DNA of 19,441 bases from Nitrospirota bacterium. Its GTDB lineage: Bacteria; Nitrospirota; Nitrospiria; Nitrospirales; NS-4. Where the stretch lies: contig VBOF01000062.1 in the NCBI GenBank assembly GCA_005877855.1, positions 1 through 19,441 on the forward strand, read 5' to 3'. The notes below the pieces were generated by a model, which did not search any database, was not told the DNA's origin, and worked only from the letters and a program-made list of their open reading frames with translations. Below, in pieces: positions 1 through 5,903 of this stretch (the stretch's first letter is position 1; every line of letters starts with the position of its first letter). Position numbers and translations under genes: made by a program.

Positions 1-231
1 GCAATCGAGTACGCAAAAGAAGGTATCCGCTTCAACGCGGTCGCCCCCGGCGTCGTGGACACACCTCTGCACAAGGATGATCCCAAGGACTTTCTTGAGA
101 CCTTGCAGCCGATGGGGAAAATCGCCTCCATTAAAGACGTTGTCGATGCTGTTCTCTACTTGGCAAAAGCAGGTCAAGTGACCGGAGAGGTGCTCCACGT
201 GGATGGTGGTGCGCACGCCGGTCGTTGGTAA
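1..231 (+). CDS. SDR-family oxidoreductase, C-terminal part (5' end outside window)
   Basis: The window opens inside a reading frame of 76 codons ending in TAA at 229-231. It shows the typical C-terminal half of a classical short-chain dehydrogenase/reductase: RFNAVAPGVVDTP (the stretch after the catalytic YxxxK helix, with the PG motif that borders the cofactor) and the terminal strand TGEVLHVDGG. Family knowledge says these are NAD(P)-dependent cytoplasmic oxidoreductases acting on alcohols, ketones or sugars. The substrate cannot be read from this part, and the Rossmann motif and catalytic residues lie upstream of the window. A 48-nt gap separates it from the next gene, so co-transcription is possible. 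Confidence is high for the family and nil for the substrate. Confidence 0.9.
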   Translation, partial: AIEYAKEGIRFNAVAPGVVDTPLHKDDPKDFLETLQPMGKIASIKDVVDAVLYLAKAGQVTGEVLHVDGGAHAGRW

Positions 232-279
232 CCGCCTGCTTTTTCATAACGCCAGGGTGCTCCATTGAAAGGAGTTGCA

Positions 280-804
280 ATGAAGACGATAACGACTCTC
301 TTGACTGGAACTGCGTTAACCTTGTTCCTGTCGATGGTGTGCAGTGTGTACGCGCAGGATGTCACGGTTTCTGAAAAATCTTTCACCTGTATTCGTGACG
401 GGCACAAAATCAGAAATACGTACATCAGGAACGCGGACCCCGAGAAGCTAAAGGAGGCGGTGCGTATTTTTAAGAACAGTGTGCCGGACAAGGAATATCC
501 TGTTGGCACCATCCTTCAGCTTGTTCCGTTTGAAGCCATGGTGAAGCATCCGCGTGAGAAGTTTCCCAAATCGAATGGTTGGGAGTTTTTCGCTTTGGAG
601 GTCTCCGAGGCTGGCACCAAGATCAGAGATCGGGGAGACAACGTCGTCAATCTCTCGCTAGGGGCGCCGTGTCTAAGCTGTCATCAGCCTGCGGCTAGGT
701 TTGACTTCGTGTGTGAAAAGGGGCACGGCTGTGCGCCTATCCCATTCGATGATCAGAAGATCAGCGAGCTTCAGACGGCAGACGCTCGTTGTGCCAAGAA
801 GTAG
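280..804 (+). CDS. exported monohaem protein, cytochrome P460-like
   Basis: I chose ATG 280 (174 aa) over the upstream TTG 265 because AAAGGAG at 268-274 sits 5 nt before it and the protein then begins directly with a signal peptide (residues 1-25, cleavage after VYA). The mature part has the order seen in the cytochrome P460 family: a YPVGTIL strand (73-79), a lysine-rich stretch with NGWEFFALE (99-107), then one haem site CLSCH (131-135) followed by FDFVC. P460 proteins are periplasmic c-type cytochromes with a lysine-haem cross-link that oxidise hydroxylamine or NO; K89, K94 and K97 are candidates for such a link. Extra cysteines at 37, 145, 151 and 171 are unusual and could form disulfides. 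The protein lies upstream of a SoxC-like enzyme, so it may take part in periplasmic electron transfer. The P460 assignment is by pattern only. Confidence 0.6.
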   Translation: MKTITTLLTGTALTLFLSMVCSVYAQDVTVSEKSFTCIRDGHKIRNTYIRNADPEKLKEAVRIFKNSVPDKEYPVGTILQLVPFEAMVKHPREKFPKSNGWEFFALEVSEAGTKIRDRGDNVVNLSLGAPCLSCHQPAARFDFVCEKGHGCAPIPFDDQKISELQTADARCAKK

Positions 805-860
805 GGGATGGGTATGAACCAAAACTAGCGAAGGGCTGGTGGCAATTCAACTTGTCAGAC

Positions 861-931
861 AAGGAGGATGCACATGCTTAGCAATGGATGAAGGGGGCGG
901 CATGAACAAGTTCGTGATCCGTTTCGGGTAG
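861..931 (+). other. orphan ribosome-binding site with two mini-ORFs in the gap before soxC
   Basis: The 175-nt gap between the P460-like gene and soxC holds a consensus AAGGAGG (861-867) that serves only a 5-codon ORF (ATG 874, TGA 889-891). It is followed by a 9-codon ORF, MNKFVIRFG (902-931). No conserved protein can be read here. They may be remnants of a decayed gene or a leader that affects soxC translation. The rest of the gap shows no clear promoter or hairpin. Confidence 0.3.
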
Positions 932-960
932 AGGGTTCAACGCTATCGAGCGAGGTACGG

Positions 961-973
961 AGGAGGAAGGAGG
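961..973 (+). promoter_or_regulatory. strong purine-rich Shine-Dalgarno of the soxC-like gene
   Basis: AGGAGGAAGGAGG carries two overlapping Shine-Dalgarno cores. The downstream core lies 6 nt before ATG 980 and only 3 nt before GTG 977, which favours ATG 980 as the start. Confidence 0.6.
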
Positions 974-979
974 TTTGTG

Positions 980-2293
980 ATGCCTAGGAACGAAAAACCA
1001 ACAGCTAATGGTCCGGCCGCCGACTACGCACGCGACCGCATGGTCAGCCGCAGACGCTTCCTGGCTGGCACGGTCTCACTGGCAGGGCTCGCCGCAACGA
1101 CCATGATGATCCCGAGGCTGCACGCGCAAGAGGTCAAGCCTCCTGAAGATCCGATGCGGGTTCCCGGCGCCCTGCCGCGTCCCTACGGAGACCGTTCGCC
1201 GTTCGTCAAATCCGCGAGAGTGGGAGGAGCCGGACCGGGCGCGCCGCACGGCTGGGGAGAGAACGCGCCCAATAACTTCAATTCATGGACGCCCCTTCAG
1301 GACCTGCATGGGATCGTGACCCCTTCCTCGCTGCACTTCGAGCGGCACCACAACGGCGTGCCGCTCATCGATCCCGCCCGGCATCGGCTGTTGATTCACG
1401 GGCTCGTCAACCGACCGATGATCTTTAGCCTGGATGAGTTGGAACGTTTACCCGCAGTCTCGCGAATCGCCTTTCTCGAATGCTCCGGGAACAGCCACGA
1501 CCTCTGGCTTCCAAACGCTCCGGACTTCACGGTGCAGGACACGCACGGCCTGACCAGCACCAGCGAGTGGACGGGCGTCAAGCTGTCGACGCTGCTGGAG
1601 GCGGTCGGTGTGCAACGCGGCGCGAGCTGGATGCTGGCGGAGGGAAGCGACGCCGCAGGGATGGACCGGAGCGTGCCGCTGACCGATGAAGTCCTGCAAG
1701 AAGCCATGATCTGCTACGGACAGAATGGGGAAGCGCTCCGGCCGGAGCAAGGCTATCCGCTGCGCCTGTTCTTGCCAGGGTACGAAGGCAATATCAACGT
1801 GAAGTGGCTCCGGCGGCTCAAGCTCGGGACCGCTCCGTTTATGACGCGCGAAGAGACGTCGAAGTACACCGATCTCATGCCCGACGGCAAGGCGTACCAA
1901 TTCAGTCTGGTGATGGAGGCGAAGTCGGTGATCACCTCGCCCTCGGGGCGTCAGCAGATCCACCCCGGTTTTCACGAGATTCGCGGGCTGGCGTGGAGCG
2001 GCCGCGGGCGCGTGACGAAAGCCGAGGTCAGTGTCGACGGCGGGCGGACCTGGCAACCGGCCCGCCTGCAGGAGCCGATCCTGCCGAAATGCCACACGCG
2101 CTTTCTGTTGCCCTGGCGATGGAACGGCCAGGAGGCGGTCTTGCAATCACGCTGCACCGACGAGACGGGCTATGTCCAGCCCACGCGCCAGGAGCTCGTG
2201 AAGGTTCGCGGCACTAAATCAGTTTTTCACTACAACGCCATTCAAAGCTGGGGGGTGGAACGCGATGGACGGGTACGGCACATCTATGCGTAA
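980..2293 (+). CDS. soxC: SoxC-like sulfite dehydrogenase, molybdopterin subunit
   Basis: A 437-aa molybdenum enzyme of the sulfite oxidase family, close to the usual SoxC length of about 430 aa. It starts with a Tat signal (SRRRFLAG, 23-30, then a hydrophobic stretch and cleavage near LHA 47-49), so it is folded with its cofactor in the cytoplasm and exported. The Mo-cofactor domain follows, with HFERHHNGVP (119-128) and the Mo-coordinating cysteine C168 in FLECSGNS. The C-terminal part is the Mo-co dimerisation domain (EVSVDGGRTW, then the WNG and SRCTDE segments). SoxCD oxidises sulfane-level sulfur or sulfite and passes electrons to a cytochrome c. The cytochrome gene follows with an 8-nt overlap, as expected for a SoxCD pair. 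No soxXYZAB genes are visible, so a stand-alone sulfite dehydrogenase (SorAB-like role) is equally possible. The start is set by the strong RBS at 961-973. Confidence 0.85.
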   Translation: MPRNEKPTANGPAADYARDRMVSRRRFLAGTVSLAGLAATTMMIPRLHAQEVKPPEDPMRVPGALPRPYGDRSPFVKSARVGGAGPGAPHGWGENAPNNFNSWTPLQDLHGIVTPSSLHFERHHNGVPLIDPARHRLLIHGLVNRPMIFSLDELERLPAVSRIAFLECSGNSHDLWLPNAPDFTVQDTHGLTSTSEWTGVKLSTLLEAVGVQRGASWMLAEGSDAAGMDRSVPLTDEVLQEAMICYGQNGEALRPEQGYPLRLFLPGYEGNINVKWLRRLKLGTAPFMTREETSKYTDLMPDGKAYQFSLVMEAKSVITSPSGRQQIHPGFHEIRGLAWSGRGRVTKAEVSVDGGRTWQPARLQEPILPKCHTRFLLPWRWNGQEAVLQSRCTDETGYVQPTRQELVKVRGTKSVFHYNAIQSWGVERDGRVRHIYA

Positions 2294-2831
2294 GTCACTG
2301 CTGATCGGCATCGGCACGCTGGCCATCGGTCTTGCGTGGTGTGTCTGGACGGCCGGGTCTGCTGAAGAAGGCGGCGGGTATGGGCTCGGCCGGACGGCCA
2401 CCGACGAGGAGATCCGGGCCTGGAACATCGATGTGTCCCCCACGGGGGAAGGCCTTCCTTCTGGACAGGGCACGGTGAAGCAGGGCGCCCAGGTGTTTGC
2501 GGCCAAATGCGCGATGTGCCATGGGCCGACGGGCACCGAAGGGCCGAAGGACAGGCTGGTGGGCGGCCAGGGCACGCTGACGACCGCCAAGCCGGTCAAA
2601 ACCATCGGCAGCTACTGGCCGTATGCGACGACGCTGTGGGATTACATCCGGCGCGCGATGCCCTTCGACCATCCCGGCACGCTGACCAGCGACGAGATCT
2701 ACGGCGTCACCGCGTACGTGCTGTTCCTCAACCTGATCGATCGCTCTGATGTCGCGTCTCGATCAGGAGGATCGCGGTCTGGCCCACGTCGCAAGTCGGT
2801 ATTCGGTACCGGAGACGCTGGGGAGGCTTGA
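2286..2831 (+). CDS. soxD: cytochrome c partner of the SoxC-like enzyme (SoxD/SorB-like), altered C-terminus
   Basis: A 181-aa monohaem cytochrome c with an N-terminal export segment (residues 1-24), haem site CAMCH (75-79) and probable distal methionine M125 in RRAMPFDHPG. The closing helix GVTAYVLFLN (140-149) is the standard class-I cytochrome end of SoxD-like subunits. ATG 2286 gives a clean signal peptide. ATG 2265 is also possible because a GGGGGG-rich stretch precedes it. After SDV (154-156) the expected proline-containing tail (family pattern roughly TLPKVxMPNRDGF) is missing. Instead a Ser/Arg/Gly-rich run of about 25 residues is read until TGA 2829-2831, inside the next gene. This looks like a truncation by a deletion, with read-through of the neighbour in another frame. 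The protein would take electrons from SoxC in the periplasm. Confidence 0.75.
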   Translation: MRKSLLIGIGTLAIGLAWCVWTAGSAEEGGGYGLGRTATDEEIRAWNIDVSPTGEGLPSGQGTVKQGAQVFAAKCAMCHGPTGTEGPKDRLVGGQGTLTTAKPVKTIGSYWPYATTLWDYIRRAMPFDHPGTLTSDEIYGVTAYVLFLNLIDRSDVASRSGGSRSGPRRKSVFGTGDAGEA

Positions 2832-3150
2832 GACTGTTGCCAAATCGCGTGGGCTCACTGTATTTGCCCGCATCGATTTTTCCGGTGATGCGCAGAAAGT
2901 TGGACTCACGATGCGTCCAGCACAATTATTGATTTTCGGCAATCCCAAGGCCGGCACGCCGTTGATGATTGTCTCGCCCAGCATCGCGATTGATCTTCCC
3001 CTGAAGGCCCTGGCGTGGGAAGACGGTGATGGGAAGGTCTGGCTCTCGTACAACAAGCCTGAATACCTCAAGGAGCGACATGGGATACCGAAGGAATTGC
3101 TGAAAAATATTTCAGCGATTGAGGCGCTGGCCGAGAAGGCTGTGGAATGA
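2749..3150 (+). CDS. DUF302-family protein, start uncertain
   Basis: A 133-aa reading frame whose residues about 10-113 match the DUF302 pattern: YSVPETLGRLE (18-28), GLTVFARIDFSG (35-46), LLIFGNPKAGTPLM (60-73), then LPLKALAWED and VWLSYN. The molecular function of DUF302 is unknown; genes of this kind are often found near sulfur and cytochrome genes. Many homologues carry a signal peptide, which is absent here. The only ATG in frame (2749) lies 83 nt inside the soxD-like gene and has no Shine-Dalgarno. A consensus AGGAGG occurs at about 2764-2769, but only a CTG (2779) follows it in frame. I infer that the original 5' end was lost together with the soxD 3' end. The stop TGA 3148-3150 overlaps an ATG at 3147. 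Confidence 0.75.
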   Translation: MSRLDQEDRGLAHVASRYSVPETLGRLETVAKSRGLTVFARIDFSGDAQKVGLTMRPAQLLIFGNPKAGTPLMIVSPSIAIDLPLKALAWEDGDGKVWLSYNKPEYLKERHGIPKELLKNISAIEALAEKAVE

Positions 3151-3260
3151 CTGAGGTAAACGCGCCTACAAGTTGCGAAGCGGATGGCACCAATCTCGAG
3201 GGATTACGAGAGAAAAAAACAGAGAGTAACCGACGTTTCAACGGACTCAACCATGAAGAT

Positions 3261-3266
3261 AAGGAG
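3261..3266 (+). promoter_or_regulatory. Shine-Dalgarno AAGGAG that fixes the ferritin-like start
   Basis: AAGGAG lies 9 nt before ATG 3276. The longer frame from ATG 3147 has no comparable site, so translation most likely starts at 3276. Confidence 0.5.
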
Positions 3267-3275
3267 AACCAAACA

Positions 3276-3836
3276 ATGAGTACACCCGGAGCGTTTCTTG
3301 CCGACATCAAGGAGATCCGTCACAGGGCTCGGCAGCATCTGACCGAAGGCGCGGTCACGCAGAACTACGGGGGCAAGGTGGAAGACGCCATCGCCCTCCT
3401 GAACCATGCGGTGGCCACGGAGATCGTGTGTGTCCTCCGTTACAAGTTTCACGCGGTGTGCGCAACCGGACTCGCTAGCGAGGCGGTCAGAGAGGAATTT
3501 GCTCAGCACGCGAAGGAGGAAGGAGAACATCTCGACCTTCTGGCCGAGCGGATCAATCAGCTCGGGGGCAAGCCGAACCTGAATCCTGAGGGTCTCATAT
3601 CCCGCGCAGCATCGGAGTATGTCGAAGGCGAGAACCTAGTCGACATGATCAAGGAAAACCTGATCGCCGAGCGCATCGCCATCGAGACGTACCGCGAGAT
3701 GGTGCGCTACTTCGGCGACAAGGACTCGACCACGCGCGTGATGCTCGAGCGAATCCTGGCGCAGGAGGAAGAGCACGCGAACGACATGCACGACCTGCTC
3801 GTCAGCCATCAGGGAGAGCCGATGCTCGCGAAATAG
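3276..3836 (+). CDS. ferritin-like diiron protein (bacterioferritin/DPS-like)
   Basis: A 186-aa four-helix-bundle protein of the ferritin-like superfamily. Iron ligands are visible in the usual order: E49 in helix 1, E82xxH85 in helix 2 (KEEGEH), E127/E132 in helix 3, and E164xxH167 in helix 4 (QEEEHA). There is no signal peptide, so it is cytoplasmic. Ferritins oxidise and store iron, and DPS-like members consume peroxide. Two cysteines in helix 1 (C52 and C62) recall thioferritins, but they are not in a CxxC arrangement. The start is set by AAGGAG at 3261-3266. A 43-residue hydrophilic extension from ATG 3147 is possible but has no ribosome site and looks unconserved. The next gene, a reductase-like protein, follows 60 nt downstream and could supply electrons for iron release. 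Whether it stores iron or acts as a peroxidase cannot be decided here. Confidence 0.85.
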   Translation: MSTPGAFLADIKEIRHRARQHLTEGAVTQNYGGKVEDAIALLNHAVATEIVCVLRYKFHAVCATGLASEAVREEFAQHAKEEGEHLDLLAERINQLGGKPNLNPEGLISRAASEYVEGENLVDMIKENLIAERIAIETYREMVRYFGDKDSTTRVMLERILAQEEEHANDMHDLLVSHQGEPMLAK

Positions 3837-3881
3837 GGCATAAGTGTTTGGCGAGAGATAAATTATTGCTTGTCATTTCTG

Positions 3882-3890
3882 GGAGGAGGA
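3882..3890 (+). promoter_or_regulatory. Shine-Dalgarno GGAGGAGGA of the reductase-like gene
   Basis: A tandem GGAGG site 6 nt before ATG 3897. It decides against the in-frame TTG 3870, which lies upstream of the site. Confidence 0.55.
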
Positions 3891-3896
3891 ATAGCC

Positions 3897-5546
3897 ATGG
3901 CCGAACACAACCTTCATTCCGTCGCCTTCCCGACGCTCGAGCAGTCGCTCATCGACGACCTAAGCCGCTGCAGCAGTGTCACGACGAAGACCTACCGCGA
4001 CGGGCAGACGCTGTTCTCGGTCGGCGACCGCGACTTCAAATTCTTCATCGTCAAGTCCGGCGAGGTCGAGATCGTCGATCATTCCGGCGACCAGCCAAAG
4101 ACCGTCACGGTCCACCGCAAAGGCCAGTTCACCGGTGACGTGTCGCATCTGACCGGCAATCCGGCGGTGGTCAGCGCCATCGCCCGCGGCGACTGCGAAG
4201 TGTACGTGGTATCGGGCGATGTGCTGCGGCGGATTCTGAACCAGTGTCCGGCCGCGGGGGACATCATCCTCCAGGCGTTCATCGCCCGGCGGCAGTTGTT
4301 GCGCGCGTCGGCGGATTTCACCGGCTTGCGGGTGATCGGGTCCCGCTACTCTTCCGATACGTTCCGTGTCCGTGACTTCCTGGCCAAAAACCGCGTGCTG
4401 TTCACCTGGACGGACGTCGAGACGGATCCGAACGTGGACCTTCTCCTCAAGGGTTTCGGCGTCAGCGAGGCCGATACGCCCATAATCGCATGCAGCAGCA
4501 TGCTGCTCCTGCGCAATCCGTCGAACCGCGAACTGGCGGACCGGATCGGCATCCGCCGGCCGGTGGAGCAGACGCTGTACGACCTGATCGTGGTCGGAGC
4601 GGGTCCCGCAGGGCTCGCGGCCGCGGTGTATGGCGCGTCCGAAGGGCTGCGGACGCTCGTGCTGGACAGCACGGCGCCGGGCGGGCAGGCGGGTAGCAGC
4701 ATGCGGATCGAAAACTATCTTGGCTTTCCCACCGGCATCACAGGGAGCGAGCTGGCCGACCGCGCCATTCTGCAGGCCAACAAGTTTGGCGCGCGTCTCT
4801 CGGTGTCCACGCCGGTGAGCAGCCTGATGTTCGACAAGACCTATCCGGTGTTGCGGCTGGACGGCGACGAAACGGTCACCACGAAGTGCCTGTTAATCGC
4901 CACGGGCGTCGCGTATCGCCGGTTGAACGCCGAGCGGTGCGAGCAGTTCGAAGGGCGGGGCGTGTACTACGCCGCCACTCACAACGAGGCCCAACTCTGC
5001 AAGGGCGCGCAGGTGGTGTTGGTGGGCGGCGGCAATTCCGCCGGTCAGGCCGCGGTCTTTCTGTCCCAGCATGCGAGCCACGTGCTGCTTGTCATTCGCG
5101 GCGACGATCTCTACAAGCATATGTCCAGTTACCTCGCCAAGCGGATTGAGCAGACCCCCAACATCGAACTGCTCCGCAACTCGACGGTGCAACGCATGAA
5201 CGGCGACGGCCACCTCAAGTCCATCGAAATCGTCAACAGCAAGACCGGGGAGAAGCGGACGGTGGAGACGCCGGCGGTGTTCAGCTTCATCGGTGCGGTG
5301 CCGCGGACCGACTGGCTCCCGCCGGAGATCGTGCGGGACGCCAAGGGCTTCATCATGACCGGTCCGTCGCTGGCGCAGTCCCCGCACTGGACCGGCAAGC
5401 GGGAGCCGTTTCTGCTCGAGACCAGCCGCGCAGGTGTGTTCGCTGCCGGCGACGTGCGATCCGACTCGGTCAAACGCGTCGCCTCGGCCGTCGGCGAGGG
5501 CGCGATGGCGGTTCAGTTCGTGCATGAGTACCTCAAGGAGGTGTGA
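3897..5546 (+). CDS. three-domain protein: cNMP-binding fold + thioredoxin-like fold + thioredoxin-reductase-like flavoprotein
   Basis: 549 aa, cytoplasmic, in three parts. Residues about 12-130 form a cyclic-nucleotide-binding beta-roll (GQTLFSVGD, FIVKSGEVEI, then GQFTGDVSHL at 76-85). The phosphate cassette has Asp81 where Glu is usual and no Arg near 91, so cAMP binding is doubtful. Residues about 142-220 form a thioredoxin/glutaredoxin-like domain whose CxxC position reads YSSD (151-154). Residues about 227-549 are a class-II pyridine-nucleotide flavoreductase: FAD motif GAGPAGLAAAVY (234-245), GGQAGSS and ENYLGFP, NAD(P)H motif GGGNSAGQAAVF (377-388), and a closing AAGD motif near 510. 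The thioredoxin-reductase disulfide CATC is replaced by AATH (359-362). It is therefore probably an NAD(P)H:FAD reductase with another acceptor, perhaps the upstream ferritin. The UBP finger gene follows 2 nt after its stop. The domain order is clear; the substrate is unknown. Confidence 0.85.
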   Translation: MAEHNLHSVAFPTLEQSLIDDLSRCSSVTTKTYRDGQTLFSVGDRDFKFFIVKSGEVEIVDHSGDQPKTVTVHRKGQFTGDVSHLTGNPAVVSAIARGDCEVYVVSGDVLRRILNQCPAAGDIILQAFIARRQLLRASADFTGLRVIGSRYSSDTFRVRDFLAKNRVLFTWTDVETDPNVDLLLKGFGVSEADTPIIACSSMLLLRNPSNRELADRIGIRRPVEQTLYDLIVVGAGPAGLAAAVYGASEGLRTLVLDSTAPGGQAGSSMRIENYLGFPTGITGSELADRAILQANKFGARLSVSTPVSSLMFDKTYPVLRLDGDETVTTKCLLIATGVAYRRLNAERCEQFEGRGVYYAATHNEAQLCKGAQVVLVGGGNSAGQAAVFLSQHASHVLLVIRGDDLYKHMSSYLAKRIEQTPNIELLRNSTVQRMNGDGHLKSIEIVNSKTGEKRTVETPAVFSFIGAVPRTDWLPPEIVRDAKGFIMTGPSLAQSPHWTGKREPFLLETSRAGVFAAGDVRSDSVKRVASAVGEGAMAVQFVHEYLKEV

Positions 5547-5548
5547 TC

Positions 5549-5812
5549 ATGCCCCAACAGTCCTGCGCCCATCTCGACCAGATCCGCGACGTCAAGCCGA
5601 GCGCCGCTGGCTGCGAAGAGTGTTTGAAAATGAAGGACCGCTGGGTCCATCTGAGAATGTGCCTCACCTGTGGCCACGTCGGGTGCTGCGATTCTTCGAA
5701 GAACAAACACGCCACGAAGCACTTTCACGCGACCAGCCACCCCATCGTCCGCTCCATTGAACCAGGGGAACGCTGGCGATGGTGTTACGTGGACGAGCTG
5801 ATGATGGAATAG
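5549..5812 (+). CDS. small UBP-type zinc-finger protein
   Basis: 87 aa starting at ATG 5549, with AAGGAGG (5535-5541) 7 nt upstream and only 2 nt after the reductase-like stop, so the two genes are almost certainly translated together. The frame could also open at GTG 5543. Metal ligands follow the ZnF-UBP pattern: C6 and H8, GCEEC (C22, C25), CLTCGHVGC (C38, C41, H43, C46), then H54 and H58/H60, with the WCYVDE ending. In eukaryotes this fold grips the free C-terminal Gly-Gly of ubiquitin. In bacteria the partner is not established. No ubiquitin-like protein, E1 or deubiquitinase is seen in the window. The protein consists of the domain alone, and its tight pairing with the flavoreductase suggests an adaptor or regulator of that enzyme. 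The family call is strong; the function is open. Confidence 0.85.
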   Translation: MPQQSCAHLDQIRDVKPSAAGCEECLKMKDRWVHLRMCLTCGHVGCCDSSKNKHATKHFHATSHPIVRSIEPGERWRWCYVDELMME

Positions 5813-5903
5813 GCTGGAGCTGCGGGCGGCAGAATCCGAAGCGACCCGGCGTGGGTGAATCACAGCCGTAGCAAGGAGCGATCTCTAGTAGGGGAAGGCT
5901 GCT

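Noticed and set aside
265..279. Upstream TTG start for the P460-like gene
   Set aside because: The ribosome site lies between it and ATG 280, and ATG 280 starts the signal peptide directly.
1448..2146. Long antisense frame (232 aa) across the soxC-like gene
   Set aside because: It mirrors the high-GC codon pattern of soxC, shows no recognisable domain and has no ribosome site.
4893..5525. Antisense frame of 210 aa opposite the reductase-like gene
   Set aside because: A shadow of a strongly conserved sense gene; composition is His/Arg-rich without motifs.
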